The notes: generated from the letters alone by a model not told the origin. DNA of 64,000 nucleotides from Aurantimonas aggregata (GCF_010500835.1 NZ_JAAAMJ010000004.1:1-64000); one strand, 5' to 3'. Numbered from the stretch's first letter, positions 25,386 through 36,007 are shown. A program made the numbers and translations.

Positions 25386-26660
25386 ATGCTGTCGTTTTTC
25401 GGAAAGGTCTTTCTGCTGCTCGGCGCGGCGTTCGGCCTTGGCGCGGTCGCGGGGAAGCGTGCGCGGAGCGACGAAGCCGCATCGAAGCCGTCGCCAGAGC
25501 CACGGCGAGAAGCGCCCGCCCATTCCTTGCCGGCAACCGTCGCCGCGACAGGCGCAAAGCCGGATAGCGTTCTCACCGCCGGGCCGACGCCGCCTCTATC
25601 GGAAGAGCCGGACGTGACTGTTCCGGCGCCGCAGGCGCCCGGTGCGACCGCCCCTGCACCGAGCGCCGGAGCGGTCGCCAAGCCACATCCCGGCCAGCGC
25701 GAGGACCCGCTGGCGGCCAAGCACCGCGCCGCCGCCTTCGATCGCGATTTCCGCACGCTCGACTACCGCGCTTTGTCGAAGGACGAGGCCGCCCGCGAGA
25801 AGGAGCGGCGCGCGCGCCAGCATTCGAGCTGGCAGGCGAAGGACCCGGCATCCCACGCACCGTCGCCACCGCTGCAGAACGCCCAGTTCTCGCAGTTCGG
25901 CGGCAGTTTCGTCTCGGCCGAGATCATCCGGGGCCGCAGCACCGAGCGGGTGCCCGACCTGATGCCGACCCTGCCGGGTGGCGATACCGCCCCGCCGCCG
26001 GCGCCGGCCACAGCGCCCCGGCGTACGCTGGCCGGCCCCGATCCGCGCGGCCCGACGCCGAAGCGCGAGCAGCGAAAGCATCTGCCCGAAGATCCGCTGG
26101 CCGCCAAGCACCGGGCGGCGCCGTTCGACAAGGATTTTCGTACGCTGGACTACCGCAAGCTGGGCTCGGCCGCCTCAGCCGCGTCGCCGCCTCTGCCCAA
26201 GGCGGCCGCGGACGCCGCGGCAGGCGAGGACATGGCGGGCGGGGGTGATGTTGCCGATGAGCGAGCAGTATTCCGTATCGCCGGCGCTGCCGGCACGGTC
26301 CCCGCCGTCGACGTGGAAGCGCCCGCAGCGACTGACGAGGCGAGCGCGTCGCACCCGTCGGGCCCCGACGAAGCCGTGCTGGCAGAGGAAGCGCTGATCC
26401 GCGAGCCCGACCGGCTCGAGGCGCCGCGGGCCGACACGCCCGACGATCTCACCCGCATCGACGGCATCGGCCCAAGTCTGGAACGCCTGCTGTTCGAGAA
26501 CGGCATCTATCACTACGACCAGATCGCCCGCTGGGGTGCCGGTGAGGGCCACTGGTTCGAGGCGAAAAGCGGCTTTCCCGGCCGCATCGCCCGCGAGCGC
26601 TGGGTCGAGCAGGCGCAGGCGCTGGTCGACGACCGCGCCACGCCGCGTAGGGTGATGTAG
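25386..26660 (+). CDS. Membrane-anchored protein with a C-terminal helix-hairpin-helix domain
   Basis: The 424-residue product has an N-terminal hydrophobic segment ([22 protein letters not shown]), a long Pro/Ala-rich low-complexity middle and a C-terminal domain of about 60 residues ([35 protein letters not shown]...[18 protein letters not shown]). That domain matches the helix-hairpin-helix-like module also found at the end of many rhizobial NuoE subunits. A motif [21 protein letters not shown] occurs twice (about residues 108-130 and 237-260). GGAGG five bases before the ATG sets the start. The role is unknown; DNA binding is possible but unproven. Confidence 0.65.
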   Translation: MLSFFGKVFLLLGAAFGLGAVAGKRARSDEAASKPSPEPRREAPAHSLPATVAATGAKPDSVLTAGPTPPLSEEPDVTVPAPQAPGATAPAPSAGAVAKPHPGQREDPLAAKHRAAAFDRDFRTLDYRALSKDEAAREKERRARQHSSWQAKDPASHAPSPPLQNAQFSQFGGSFVSAEIIRGRSTERVPDLMPTLPGGDTAPPPAPATAPRRTLAGPDPRGPTPKREQRKHLPEDPLAAKHRAAPFDKDFRTLDYRKLGSAASAASPPLPKAAADAAAGEDMAGGGDVADERAVFRIAGAAGTVPAVDVEAPAATDEASASHPSGPDEAVLAEEALIREPDRLEAPRADTPDDLTRIDGIGPSLERLLFENGIYHYDQIARWGAGEGHWFEAKSGFPGRIARERWVEQAQALVDDRATPRRVM

Positions 26661-27249
26661 CGGGCGCTGGCGTCATCCGGGAGGAAAGATTTGCCACGGA
26701 CGGTGCGGACGGTTTGCCGCTCCCAGAGCGGATCGCGTTTTCCCTCTGACGAAGCGGCAGCTTCAGCACCGAGGAATGGGTCCTCGGGTCAAGCCCGAGG
26801 ATGACGCCGCTGAGGGGGGCGGCGTGGTCATCAACGTCATGGCTGGGCTGCCGGTGCAGGAGGCTCCATCACACGGCGCGGGACGGTTTGCCGTTCCCGC
26901 CCTCACGGCGTCATCCTCGGGCTTGACCCGGGGACCCATGCCAAGTCGCCGAAACTGCCGGGTCCGTGGCGGGGAGGTGACTTCGTGGAAGAAGCGGCCG
27001 GATCGCCGGCGGGGTGGGCGTCTTTCCTCCGACAGAGTGGCGGCGCCGACGGCGAGGAATGGGTCCTCGGGTCAAGCCGAGGATGACGCCGCTGAGAGGG
27101 AGGGGTTGACCGCCGACGCTGTGACGTCACCGAGCGGGAGGTGTGATCGCCGACGCTGTGACGCCGAGGGGGAACAACATCATTGCAGACGCCGTGAGCG
27201 GCTCTTCCGCTCAGCGCCCCCCGGCGCCCTCGTAACGGCCTCCCAGACC
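26661..27249. other. 589-bp gap rich in inverted repeats
   Basis: No credible gene. Three copies of a palindromic repeat are present at 26774-26814, 26907-26942 and 27054-27096. Confidence 0.6.
26774..27096. repeat. Three copies of the GGGTCCTCGGGTCAAGC palindromic repeat
   Basis: Copies at 26774-26814 (+), 26907-26942 (inverted) and 27054-27096 (+). Each has a core in which TCCTCGGG TCAAG CCCGAGGA can form a hairpin, ending in TGACGCC. The middle copy is inverted relative to the outer two. Other copies are near 54.5-54.95 kb and at 62646. Confidence 0.75.
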
Positions 27250-29451
27250 TTACCCCGTGCGGCCGAGGCGCAGGTCCTTTTCGATGTCGAAGCCGGCACC
27301 GAGGCGCATCTTGTAGACCTGGTAGTTCTCCATCACCCGCTGCACGTAGCCGCGCGTTTCGGTGAAGGGGATGCGCTCGACCCAGTCGATCACCTGGTCC
27401 AGCGACTTGCCGCGCGGGTCGCCGAAGCGCTCGATCCATTCGCGGGCGCGGCGGGGACCGGCGTTGTAGGCAACGAACGTCAGCACGTACGAGCCGTCGA
27501 AGGCGGCGATCTGTTCGCCGAGGAAATGCGCGCCGAGCGCGGCGTTGTAGCCGGGATCGCTGGTGAGCCGCGCCGGCGAATAGCCGACGCCGGTCCGGGC
27601 GGCGACCGCCTTGGCGGTCCCGGGCATCAGCTGCAGCAGGCCGAGCGCGCCGGCGGGGGATTTCGCCGCCGGGTTGAAGGCGCTTTCCTGCCGGGCAATG
27701 GCGTAGGCCAGCGCCTTGCCGGACGCCGAGATGTTGGCGCTCGCGGGGATGACGCCGATCGGGAAGGCGAGGGCCGGCGCGTCGATGCCGCGCCAATAGG
27801 CCTTCTTGCCGACTTCCAGCACCAGATGGTGGTCGCCGCGCCGCTCGGCCATCACCGACAGCAGCGCCAGTTCGCCCGGGCTGGTCAGCTCGTCGGCGAG
27901 CGAACGATAGAGCCCGTCGGCGCGCCAGCTGGAGCCGATCTGCTCGAGCCGCTTGATCGCCCGCACCGCTTCGCGCTGCTCGAAGCGCTGGCGATCGGCC
28001 GCGCTGGCGCTGGGGAACTGGATCGCGCCGGGTCGCCGGCCGAGCTTGGCCGCGGCGAGCTGGCCGTAATAGGTGGCGCTGTACTGGGCAGCCTTGGCAT
28101 AGGACGCGGCGGCATTGCCTGGCCCACCGGCCTCGGCGGCGCGGGCGAGCCAGTAATGGCCGCGCGAGACCGACAGCGGCCGGGTCGAGGAGTCGAGGAT
28201 CCTGGCGAAATGCGCGGCGGCCGTGCGCGGGTCGTTAAGGAAGCGCAGCGCGATCCAGCCGGCGTGGAATTCCGCCTCCGCCGCCTCGGTCGCGCTCTCG
28301 GCCGAATGCGCGGCCGCGACGCGGTAGGCGAGCTGGTTCTTGCCGAGATCGAGGAGGTCGCGCGCGACGATGCGGCGATCGTTCCACCAGGCATCGGGAT
28401 CGACGAGGGTTGCCGCATCGCGCGGCGCGCGCATCAGGATCTCGGCGGCCTCGTCGATCTTGTTGGACTTGCGATAACGCTCGACCAGCGCGTGCTGGTA
28501 GCCGGGATCGGCGCGCTGCGCCTGCGGCACGGCGGCCAGCAGCTTGGCGGCATTGCCTTCCCCGCGGATGACGGCGGCGCGGGCGGCGTAGAGCTGTTTG
28601 GCGCCGGCGAGATCGGCGACGCGCCCGGCGTCGCCGACGCGGCGAGCATAGAGCAGCTTGTCCATCCGGAACTTGTGGTCGGCGCGGGTGAGCAGCGTTC
28701 CGAAGGTCTTCAGCACCGCGCGTTCGGTCGATTCGTCGAGCCGCTCCTCGCGCCAGACCTTGGCGATCAGCTGCTTGGCGCGGCCCGCCTCGCCGGCGGC
28801 GATATAGGCGCGTGCCAAAGCCATCGCGCCCTCGGGGCTCTCCGGCTGGCTCGCCTGGAACGCCGCGATGACCTCGCGCGCCGGTGGCTCCTCGCGGTAG
28901 AGCGCCTGCTCGCTGTTGACCCGCAGCGTCTTCATGCCCGGCCAGCCCTCGAGCTGGCGGGCGGCGAGCGCGATCTCGGCGGCCGGCACGCCCTTGCCGC
29001 CGCGCAGGGCGATCGCCCAGGTCAGGATGCTGCGGTCGAGCGAGCCCGGCATCATGCCTTCGCGGATGCCGCGCGCCTTCGTCGGGTTGCCGTCCGACAG
29101 CGCCTGCAGGCCGTCCTTCAGCTCGCCGCGGATCGGGCTGACGGCGCCGACGCGCGGCGCCATCGCGGCGATCGACGCGGTGAAGGCGCTGGCATTGGCC
29201 GGCACGGCGGCCGTCGTTGTCGGACGCAGAACCGGATTGGGTACCGTGACCGTCCGGCCGAAGCGCCACGGATCGACATTGACGCCGGTTTCGGCCGGGC
29301 TCGCTGCGATGCTGCCAACATGGCCCGGGCGGGTCGCGGGCGTCGGGCCGAGCAGCGGCAGCGCCAGGTCGTTGGCGACGGACTGCCCGGGCAGCATGGT
29401 GATCGCGAGCGCACCAAGCAGAAGACGGCGCGCGTTGGTACTGGCGGTCAT
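27250..29451 (-). CDS. Soluble lytic murein transglycosylase (Slt70-like)
   Basis: The 733-residue product has a signal peptide ([26 protein letters not shown]), a long alpha-helical superhelix (about 100-560), and a C-terminal SLT domain. The catalytic glutamate is in [29 protein letters not shown], followed by [31 protein letters not shown] and a terminal [17 protein letters not shown]. It cleaves peptidoglycan between MurNAc and GlcNAc in the periplasm, forming anhydro-muropeptides. Domain order and length match family 1 Slt enzymes. It is divergent from dapA, with 288 bp between. Confidence 0.93.
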   Translation of the reverse strand: MTASTNARRLLLGALAITMLPGQSVANDLALPLLGPTPATRPGHVGSIAASPAETGVNVDPWRFGRTVTVPNPVLRPTTTAAVPANASAFTASIAAMAPRVGAVSPIRGELKDGLQALSDGNPTKARGIREGMMPGSLDRSILTWAIALRGGKGVPAAEIALAARQLEGWPGMKTLRVNSEQALYREEPPAREVIAAFQASQPESPEGAMALARAYIAAGEAGRAKQLIAKVWREERLDESTERAVLKTFGTLLTRADHKFRMDKLLYARRVGDAGRVADLAGAKQLYAARAAVIRGEGNAAKLLAAVPQAQRADPGYQHALVERYRKSNKIDEAAEILMRAPRDAATLVDPDAWWNDRRIVARDLLDLGKNQLAYRVAAAHSAESATEAAEAEFHAGWIALRFLNDPRTAAAHFARILDSSTRPLSVSRGHYWLARAAEAGGPGNAAASYAKAAQYSATYYGQLAAAKLGRRPGAIQFPSASAADRQRFEQREAVRAIKRLEQIGSSWRADGLYRSLADELTSPGELALLSVMAERRGDHHLVLEVGKKAYWRGIDAPALAFPIGVIPASANISASGKALAYAIARQESAFNPAAKSPAGALGLLQLMPGTAKAVAARTGVGYSPARLTSDPGYNAALGAHFLGEQIAAFDGSYVLTFVAYNAGPRRAREWIERFGDPRGKSLDQVIDWVERIPFTETRGYVQRVMENYQVYKMRLGAGFDIEKDLRLGRTG

Positions 29452-29739
29452 GGCAAACCTTTCGGACAGTCTCGTCTTGGCGCGTCCGGCAAAGATCCGG
29501 CCCGCTTGCCGGCGGGAATGGTTTGCAAATCTCTCACGAGCGCGATTAAAGCCCCGTTACCGCGCCCCGTCGAGAGGCGCCGGGGGACGGCGAGCCGTCT
29601 GTTCTTGTTTCGCTATCGCCGCTTCACTAAGGTGCCGCGCTGCCCGGTGGATGCCGGGAGCGCCACCGGCCGTCGCGGTCGGGAGCGGGCGGCAGCCGGA
29701 CGGGCAACGCTTTTGGGAAGTGTGGGAGTAGGGCAGGGC

Positions 29740-30621
29740 ATGTTCAAGGGTTCGATTCCGGCGCTGGTCACCCCCTTCGCCGAAGACGGCTCGCTCGACG
29801 AGGCGGCGTTTCGGGCCTTCGTTGAATGGCAGATCGCGGAGGGCTCGTCGGGCCTGGTGCCGGTGGGCACGACCGGCGAAAGCCCGACGCTGACGCATGA
29901 CGAGCACAAGCGCGTCGTCGAGCTCTGCGTCAAGACGACCGCCGGCCGGGTGCCGGTGATCGCCGGGGCCGGCTCCAACAACACCGCCGAATCGATCGAT
30001 CTCGCCCGCTTCGCCGAGAAGGCCGGCGCCGACGGGCTGCTGGTCGTCACGCCCTATTACAACAAGCCGAACCAGAAGGGGCTCTACGCCCACTACGCCG
30101 CGGTGGCGAAGGCGGTGTCGCTGCCGATCCTGATCTACAACATTCCCGGCCGCTCGGTGATCGACATGACGCCCGAGACGATGGGCCGGCTCGCCGCGGA
30201 CTTCGCCAATATCGTCGGCGTCAAGGATGCGACGGCCAAGGTCGATCGCGTCTCGGAGCAGCGCATCACCTGCGGCAAGGACTTCATCCAGCTCTCGGGC
30301 GAGGATGCGACGGCGCTCGGCTTCAATGCGCATGGCGGCCATGGCTGCATCTCGGTGACGGCGAATGTCGCGCCGCGCCTCTGCGCCGACATGCAGGCGG
30401 CCTGTTCCGCCGGCGACTACACCGCGGCGCTCGCCATCCAGGACCGGCTGATGCCGTTGCACAAGGCGCTGTTCATCGAGCCGAACCCGACCGGCGTGAA
30501 ATACGCGCTGTCGCAGCTCGGCAAGGTCGCCAACCGCCTGCGCTCGCCGCTGGTGCCGATCGACCCGGAGACCGAGACGGCGATCGACTCGGCGCTCCGC
30601 CATGCAGGCCTGATCAATTGA
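29740..30621 (+). CDS. dapA: 4-hydroxy-tetrahydrodipicolinate synthase
   Basis: The 293-residue product is a full-length Dap[23 protein letters not shown], the proton-relay tyrosine in [22 protein letters not shown] and the Schiff-base lysine in GVKDAT. It condenses pyruvate with aspartate semialdehyde, the first step to diaminopimelate and lysine. The start is at 29740, after GGGCAGGG; the open frame extends far upstream but without protein-like sequence. smpB lies about 90 bp downstream. Confidence 0.97.
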   Translation: MFKGSIPALVTPFAEDGSLDEAAFRAFVEWQIAEGSSGLVPVGTTGESPTLTHDEHKRVVELCVKTTAGRVPVIAGAGSNNTAESIDLARFAEKAGADGLLVVTPYYNKPNQKGLYAHYAAVAKAVSLPILIYNIPGRSVIDMTPETMGRLAADFANIVGVKDATAKVDRVSEQRITCGKDFIQLSGEDATALGFNAHGGHGCISVTANVAPRLCADMQAACSAGDYTAALAIQDRLMPLHKALFIEPNPTGVKYALSQLGKVANRLRSPLVPIDPETETAIDSALRHAGLIN

Positions 30622-30708
30622 AATCCGGCCGTGCGAGCGCATCTTAGGGCGATCAGGACAAACGGCAGACGATAAAGGCACGGGCGATACCACGCCCGGG
30701 GGAATTTC

Positions 30709-31179
30709 ATGGCGAAGAAGAAGGCGGAGGGCTCGAACGTCGCGGCGGAGAACCGCAAGGCCCGCTACAATTACGAGATCATGGACACGCTCGAGGCGGG
30801 CATCATGCTGACCGGCACGGAAGTGAAGGCGCTGCGCGAGGGCCGCGCCTCGATCGCCGAGGCCTACGCCACCGAAGAGGGGGGCGAACTCTGGCTGATC
30901 AACTCCAACCTGCCGGAATATCTGCAGGCGAACCGCTTCAACCACGAGCCGAAGCGCCGCCGCAAGCTGCTGGTCCATCGCACCCAGCTCAACCGGCTGG
31001 CGGGCGCGGTGCAGCGCGACGGCATGACGCTGGTGCCGCTCCGGATCTACTTCAACGACAAGGGCCGGGCTAAGCTCCTTTTGGCACTCGCCAAGGGCAA
31101 GAACGCCCCGGACAAGCGCCAAACCATCAAGGAACGCGACTGGGCCCGCCAGAAGCAGCGGATCATGAAGGAGGGGTGA
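30709..31179 (+). CDS. smpB: SsrA-binding protein SmpB
   Basis: The 156-residue product matches SmpB, which binds tmRNA and delivers it to stalled ribosomes. Visible features: [39 protein letters not shown] (beta-barrel core), [11 protein letters not shown] and a Lys/Arg-rich tail ([21 protein letters not shown]), which folds in the decoding centre. The tmRNA gene itself is not found in the window. The order dapA-smpB is common in alphaproteobacteria. Confidence 0.97.
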   Translation: MAKKKAEGSNVAAENRKARYNYEIMDTLEAGIMLTGTEVKALREGRASIAEAYATEEGGELWLINSNLPEYLQANRFNHEPKRRRKLLVHRTQLNRLAGAVQRDGMTLVPLRIYFNDKGRAKLLLALAKGKNAPDKRQTIKERDWARQKQRIMKEG

Positions 31180-31186
31180 GGCGGCG

Positions 31187-31747
31187 ATGGCAGATTATCT
31201 GAGGTTGCCCGACGGACTTGCCCCGCCCGCCGACGATGGTGCCGCGGGTCACCTTACCGGCATGATCCTGCCGAGCGTCGTGCTGCCCGCCAGCGACGGC
31301 GGCACGGTGGACCTGTCGGACCTCGACGGCCGCGTCGTCCTCTACATCTATCCGGCGACCGGCAGGCCCGGCGTGAAGCTGCCGGAGGGCTGGGACGCGC
31401 TGCCCGGCGCCCGCGGCTGCACGCCGCAGAGCTGCAGCTTCCGCGATCACCATGCCGAACTTCAGGCGCTTGGGGTTTCGTCCGTCTATGGCATCTCCGC
31501 GCAGCCGCTCGCCGACCAGGCCGAGGCGGCCGATCGCCTGCATCTGCCGTTTCCGCTGCTGTCGGACGAAGCCGGCGACCTGCGCCGGGCGCTCGACCTG
31601 CCGTGGTTCAATCTCGGCGGCATGCTGTATCTGAAGCGCATGGCGCTGATCGTCGAGGACGGCCGGATCGCCAAGGTCTTCTATCCGGTCTTCCCGCCCG
31701 ACCGGAACGCGGCGGACGTCGTCGCCTATCTCGCCGCCGGCCGTTGA
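31187..31747 (+). CDS. Peroxiredoxin of the AhpC/TSA (BCP/PrxQ-like) group
   Basis: The 186-residue product has a thioredoxin fold of the redoxin type (MILPSVVLPASDGGTVDLSDLDGRVVLYIYP). The PrxQ-like site reads RGCTPQSCSFRD, with the likely peroxidatic cysteine first and a resolving cysteine five residues later. Most BCP/PrxQ proteins have GCTxE/QAC, so this is close to standard. It reduces hydroperoxides with thioredoxin or glutathione. It starts 7 bp after smpB and is probably cotranscribed. Confidence 0.85.
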   Translation: MADYLRLPDGLAPPADDGAAGHLTGMILPSVVLPASDGGTVDLSDLDGRVVLYIYPATGRPGVKLPEGWDALPGARGCTPQSCSFRDHHAELQALGVSSVYGISAQPLADQAEAADRLHLPFPLLSDEAGDLRRALDLPWFNLGGMLYLKRMALIVEDGRIAKVFYPVFPPDRNAADVVAYLAAGR

Positions 31748-31760
31748 GCGGCGAATAGCG

Positions 31761-32450
31761 TCAGGCCGGATGCGGCCCGAGAAATGTCGCGACCTTGTCG
31801 AACACATCGACGAACATCGCCTCGGTGAGACGGCCGGTGTTGGTGTTGTAGCGCGAGCAGTGATAGCTCGAGATCACCTGCAGGCTCCCGACCGCATGCG
31901 ACGCGCCATGGCCGAAGGGCGCGGTCGCGAGCCGCGCGCTGAGCGTGCGGACGGTCGAATCATGCGCGATCCGCCCCAGCGTCACGATGCAGCGAAGATG
32001 GGGAAACTCGGCGAGCGTCGCCTCGAGGAACCGCCGACAATTGGCGATCTCGGCGCCGACCGGCTTGTTCTCCGGCGGCACGCAGCGCACCGAGTTGGTG
32101 ATCGCCGTGCGGTAAAGCTCCAGCCCGTCATCGGTGCGGGCGGCGAAGCGGTCGTTGGCGAAGCCGAAGCGCGACAGCGTCGCGTAGAGCAGGTCGCCGG
32201 CATAGTCGCCGGTGAACGGCCGCCCGGTGCGGTTGGCGCCGCGGACGCCCGGCGCAAGGCCGACCACCAACATCTCAACGGCGTTCCGCCCGCCGACCGG
32301 CAGCAGCGTCGGCACCGGCGCGTTGTGCCAGGCCGGCTCGCGCCCCCGCCATTCCTCGCGGAAGGCGACCAGCCGCGGGCAGATCGGGCAGTCGCGGCCG
32401 GGCTCCGGCTCCCCGGGAGCCGCCGCAATTGTCGAAGGGCGAGGGGTCAA
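31761..32450 (-). CDS. Uracil-DNA glycosylase, family 5 (UdgB-like)
   Basis: The 229-residue product has the family motifs: VVGLAPGVRGANRTGRPFTGDYAGDLLY (active-site loop and binding region), cysteine pairs that would hold a 4Fe-4S cluster (CPICPRL near the N-terminus, then VRCVPPENKP and NCRRFL) and a late HCSRYNTNTGR segment. Family 5 enzymes remove uracil and related deaminated bases from DNA, starting base-excision repair. It overlaps the upstream NYN gene by 4 bp (ATGA), so the two are coupled. Confidence 0.88.
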   Translation of the reverse strand: MTPRPSTIAAAPGEPEPGRDCPICPRLVAFREEWRGREPAWHNAPVPTLLPVGGRNAVEMLVVGLAPGVRGANRTGRPFTGDYAGDLLYATLSRFGFANDRFAARTDDGLELYRTAITNSVRCVPPENKPVGAEIANCRRFLEATLAEFPHLRCIVTLGRIAHDSTVRTLSARLATAPFGHGASHAVGSLQVISSYHCSRYNTNTGRLTEAMFVDVFDKVATFLGPHPA

Positions 32451-33043
32451 TAGTCGTCGTCGCTCTCGGCCGACCCGGCTGCCTCTGCACGGCGCGCCAG
32501 CCGCGCCTCGCGCTCGGCCGGGGTGCGGCCGATCTCGGCCCGCAACGTGCTCAGCTCGATGAAATGGTCGGCCTGGCGGCGCAGATCGTCGGCGATCATC
32601 GGCGGGTTGGTCTGCAGCGTCGAGATGACGGAGACCTTGCGGCCGCGCCGCTGCAGTGCCTCGACCAGCGAGCGGAAATCACCGTCGCCGGAAAACAGCA
32701 CGAAATGGTCGACCGTGGCGGCGAGCTCCATCGCGTCCACCGCCAGCTCGATGTCCATGTTGCCCTTGATCTTGCGGCGACCGGCGCTGTCGGTGAACTC
32801 CTTGGCCGGCTTGGTGACGACGCGGTAGCCGTTATAGTCCAGCCAGTCGATCAGCGGCCGGATCGAGGAGTACTCCGAATCCTCCACCAGGGCGGTGTAG
32901 TAGTAGGCCCGCAGCACATAGCCCTGGGACTGGAAATGCGTCAGCATCCGGCGGTAGTCGATGTCGAAGCCGAGGCCCCGCGACGTCGCGTAAAGATTGG
33001 CGCCGTCGATGAACAGCGCGATCTTTTCCCTCTCGTCGAACAT
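32447..33043 (-). CDS. NYN-domain (LabA/DUF88) putative ribonuclease
   Basis: The 198-residue product contains an NYN (PIN-like) domain: ALFIDGANLY with a metal-binding Asp, KGNMDIELAVDAMEL with two acidic residues and VLFSGDGDFRSLVEAL with the remaining acids. Such domains are metal-dependent RNases. The acidic tail (SAESDDDY) and an Arg/Ala-rich stretch follow. In Hyphomicrobiales this gene is commonly found just before rpoZ-rsh, as here, on the opposite strand. It overlaps the downstream uracil-DNA glycosylase gene by 4 bp. Confidence 0.88.
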   Translation of the reverse strand: MFDEREKIALFIDGANLYATSRGLGFDIDYRRMLTHFQSQGYVLRAYYYTALVEDSEYSSIRPLIDWLDYNGYRVVTKPAKEFTDSAGRRKIKGNMDIELAVDAMELAATVDHFVLFSGDGDFRSLVEALQRRGRKVSVISTLQTNPPMIADDLRRQADHFIELSTLRAEIGRTPAEREARLARRAEAAGSAESDDDY

Positions 33044-33264
33044 CGGACAAAGCTTTCGTCTGGGGTGGTGATTTGTGGATCGAGCGCGGCACGGCGCGAT
33101 CGGCGCTGCCCGTCATGCGTTCGGCGCGACCATAGTCCCGGCGTCGATCGTTGCCAACGGGCGCCATGCACAGGAAGACCGCAATGGGCGCTTGTACCGC
33201 GGCGCCGAAAAGTCTATGTGGGCAGCTTAATCCGTGAGATTTTTCGTTCAGTCAGGAGACAGGC

Positions 33265-33675
33265 ATGGCCCGCGTCACCGTAGAAGATTGCGTCGACAAG
33301 GTCGAGAACCGCTTCGAGCTGGTTCTCCTGGCCAGCCATCGCGCGCGCCAGATTGCCCAAGGACAGCAGATCACCATCGATCGCGACAACGACAAGAACC
33401 CGGTCGTTGCATTGCGCGAGATCGCCGACGAGACGCTGTCGCCCGGCGATCTGAAGGAAGATCTGATCCATTCGCTGCAGAAGCATGTCGAGGTGGACGA
33501 GCCGGAACCGGCGCCGGCACCGGCCGAGATGCGCGGCATCACCAACGAGTCGCAGGCGAACAAGGCTGCTGCGGCCGGCGACGACGATGCGGTCACCTTC
33601 GACCATATGTCGGAAGACGAGCTGCTGGCCGGCATCGAAGGCCTGGTGCCGCCCGAGAAGACCGACGATTTTTGA
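33265..33675 (+). CDS. rpoZ: RNA polymerase omega subunit
   Basis: The 136-residue product starts [33 protein letters not shown], the omega core that folds with the beta-prime C-terminus and aids polymerase assembly. The rest is an acidic tail common in alphaproteobacterial omega. A good ribosome site (AGGAGACAGG) precedes the ATG. It stands before rsh, as usual, with two hairpins in the 112-bp gap. Confidence 0.96.
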   Translation: MARVTVEDCVDKVENRFELVLLASHRARQIAQGQQITIDRDNDKNPVVALREIADETLSPGDLKEDLIHSLQKHVEVDEPEPAPAPAEMRGITNESQANKAAAAGDDDAVTFDHMSEDELLAGIEGLVPPEKTDDF

Positions 33676-33680
33676 TCCGA

Positions 33681-33759
33681 TTGTCCGCCCGGCCCTTTCG
33701 GTGCGGGCCCGGACAACCCTATATTGAGGGGCGCCACCGGGATATTCGGGGCGCCCCTC
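33681..33759 (+). terminator. Two hairpins between rpoZ and rsh (attenuator or terminator)
   Basis: Hairpin 1 (33681-33716) pairs TTGTCCG with CGGACAA and an inner GGCCC/GGGCC. Hairpin 2 is a 10-bp perfect stem, 33726-33735 with 33750-33759, followed by TCCGTTTG. The T run is weak, so partial termination is likely. Confidence 0.5.
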
Positions 33760-33787
33760 TCCGTTTGCAGATTGTCTCCATAAGTCA

Positions 33788-36007
33788 ATGATGCGGCAAT
33801 ACGAACTCGTCGAGAAGGTCGCTGCCTACAAGCCCGACCTCGACGAAGCGCTCCTCAACCGTGCCTATGTCTATGCCATGCAGAAGCATGGCACGCAGAA
33901 GCGTGCGAGCGGCGATCCGTATTTCTCGCATCCGCTGGAAGTCGCGGCGATCCTCACCGAGATGCATCTCGACGAGGCGACGGTCGCGGTGGCGCTTCTC
34001 CACGACACGATCGAGGACACCGACGCCACCCGCAAGGAAATCGACCAGCTGTTCGGCCCGACGATCGGCCATCTGGTCGAGGGCCTGACCAAGCTGAAGC
34101 GGCTCGACCTCGTCTCCAAGCGCGCCGCCCAGGCGGAAAACCTGCGCAAGCTGCTGCTGGCGATCGCCGACGACGTGCGGGTGCTGCTCGTCAAGCTGGC
34201 CGACCGGCTGCACAACATGCGCACGCTCGGCCACATGGCGCCGGACAAGCGCGCCCGGATCGCCCAGGAGACCATGGACATCTATGCCCCGCTCGCCGGG
34301 CGCATGGGCATGCAGGACATGCGCGAGGAACTCGAAGACCTCGCCTTCCGCTACATCAACATCGAGGCCTACGAGACGATCACGGCGCGGTTGGCCGAGC
34401 TGAACGCCCACCACGCCGACCGCATTTCGAGCATCGAGCAGGATCTCGCCGCCTTGCTTGCCGAAAGCGGCATCAAGGCCACGGTCACCGGCCGCCAGAA
34501 GAAGCCCTATTCGGTATTTTCGAAGATGCAGCGCAAGGCGCTGTCGCTCGAACAGCTGTCGGACATCTTCGGCTTTCGCGTCCTCGTCGACACCGAGGAG
34601 GAGTGCTACCGCACCCTCGGCATCGTCCACCGGACCTGGCCGATGGTGCCGGGGCGGTTCAAGGACTACATCTCGACGCCGAAGCAGAACGACTACCGCT
34701 CGATCCACACCACCATCGTCGGGCCGTCCCGCCAGCGCGTCGAACTGCAGATCCGCACCCACCTGATGCACGACATCGCCGAATACGGCGTCGCGGCGCA
34801 TTCGCTCTACAAGGATCGCGGCGAGGCCGAGACGCGGGTCCATCTGTCGAAGGATTCAAACGCCTATGCCTGGCTGCGGCGGACGATCCAGCTGCTGGCG
34901 GAAGGCGACACGTCGGAGGAATTCCTCGAGCACACCAAGCTCGAGCTGTTCCAGGACCAGGCCTTCTGCTTCACCCCGAAGGGCCGGCTGATCGCGCTGC
35001 CGCGCGGCGCGACGCCGATTGACTTCGCCTACGCCGTGCATACCGACATCGGCGATACCTGCGTCGGCTGCAAGATCGACGGGCGGATCATGCCGGTGGT
35101 GACCGAACTCGCCAATGGCGACGAGGTGGAGATCATCCGCGCCAAGGGCGCGACGCCGCCGCAGGCCTGGGAGAGCATCGCGGTCACCGGCAAGGCGCGC
35201 TCGGCGATCCGGCGCTCCGCCAGAGCCTCGATCCGCCGGCAATATTCCGGTCTCGGCCAGCAGATCCTCGAGCGCACCTTCTCGCGGCAGGGCAAGCAGT
35301 TCTCCCGCGAGACGCTGAAGCCGCTGCTCGGCAAGCTCGGCCACCGCGAGGCCGAGGACGCGCTGGCGGCGGTGGGGCGCGGCGAACTGAACTCCTCCGA
35401 CGTCCTCAAGGCGGCCTATCCCGATTTCCAGGACAGCCGCGTCACCCGCCGCCGGCCGCGCCGCGAGGAAGAGGGCTGGTTCAACCTGCGCACCGCCGCC
35501 GGCATGATCTTCCGCGTACCGGGGCGCGCCAAGTCGAAGGCCCGCAAGGAGGAAGCGGACGCCATTCCCATCCGCGGCGTCGGCGACGACATGTCGGTAC
35601 GGTTCGGCCCGGACGGCGCCGTGCCGGGAGACCGGATCGTCGGCATCATCGAGCCGGGGCAGGGCATCACCATCTATCCGATCCAGTCGCCGGCGCTGAC
35701 CGCTTATGACGAGGAGCCGGACCGCTGGGTGGACGTGCGCTGGGACATCGATTCCGAGCTGAAGGCGCGCTTTCCCGCCCGCATCACCATCTCGGCGCTG
35801 AACGAGCCGGGCTCGCTGGCCGAGATCGCCGAGACGATCGCCGCCAACGACGCCAACATCCACAACCTGTCGATGGTGGCGACCGCCACCGACTTCACCA
35901 AGATGGTGCTGGAACTCGAGGTCTGGGACGTCCAGCACCTCAACCGGACGCTGAAGCAGCTGCGCGGCAAGCCGTGCGTCTCGGAGGTCGTGCGCGTCAA
36001 CGGTTGA
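33788..36007 (+). CDS. rsh: Bifunctional (p)ppGpp synthetase/hydrolase
   Basis: The 739-residue product is a full-length RelA/SpoT homologue. Order: HD hydrolase domain (H72-D73 and E76-D77 in HDTIEDT, so hydrolase motifs are intact), synthetase domain (RSIHTTIVGPSRQRVELQIRT, about 300-325), TGS (ALPRGATPIDFAYAVHTDIGDTCVG), and a C-terminal ACT domain (ITISALNEPGSLAEIAETIA...). It makes and degrades the stringent-response alarmone and is usually the only long Rsh in Hyphomicrobiales. It follows rpoZ and precedes pyrE. Confidence 0.96.
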   Translation: MMRQYELVEKVAAYKPDLDEALLNRAYVYAMQKHGTQKRASGDPYFSHPLEVAAILTEMHLDEATVAVALLHDTIEDTDATRKEIDQLFGPTIGHLVEGLTKLKRLDLVSKRAAQAENLRKLLLAIADDVRVLLVKLADRLHNMRTLGHMAPDKRARIAQETMDIYAPLAGRMGMQDMREELEDLAFRYINIEAYETITARLAELNAHHADRISSIEQDLAALLAESGIKATVTGRQKKPYSVFSKMQRKALSLEQLSDIFGFRVLVDTEEECYRTLGIVHRTWPMVPGRFKDYISTPKQNDYRSIHTTIVGPSRQRVELQIRTHLMHDIAEYGVAAHSLYKDRGEAETRVHLSKDSNAYAWLRRTIQLLAEGDTSEEFLEHTKLELFQDQAFCFTPKGRLIALPRGATPIDFAYAVHTDIGDTCVGCKIDGRIMPVVTELANGDEVEIIRAKGATPPQAWESIAVTGKARSAIRRSARASIRRQYSGLGQQILERTFSRQGKQFSRETLKPLLGKLGHREAEDALAAVGRGELNSSDVLKAAYPDFQDSRVTRRRPRREEEGWFNLRTAAGMIFRVPGRAKSKARKEEADAIPIRGVGDDMSVRFGPDGAVPGDRIVGIIEPGQGITIYPIQSPALTAYDEEPDRWVDVRWDIDSELKARFPARITISALNEPGSLAEIAETIAANDANIHNLSMVATATDFTKMVLELEVWDVQHLNRTLKQLRGKPCVSEVVRVNG

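Noticed and set aside
26776-29739. Very long open frame leading into dapA
   Set aside because: Its product is Arg/Gly/Ala-rich and matches the antisense of the lytic transglycosylase; dapA begins at 29740.
29742-29762. A GGTTCGATTCC tRNA T-loop-like sequence
   Set aside because: It is inside the first codons of dapA and no tRNA arms are present.
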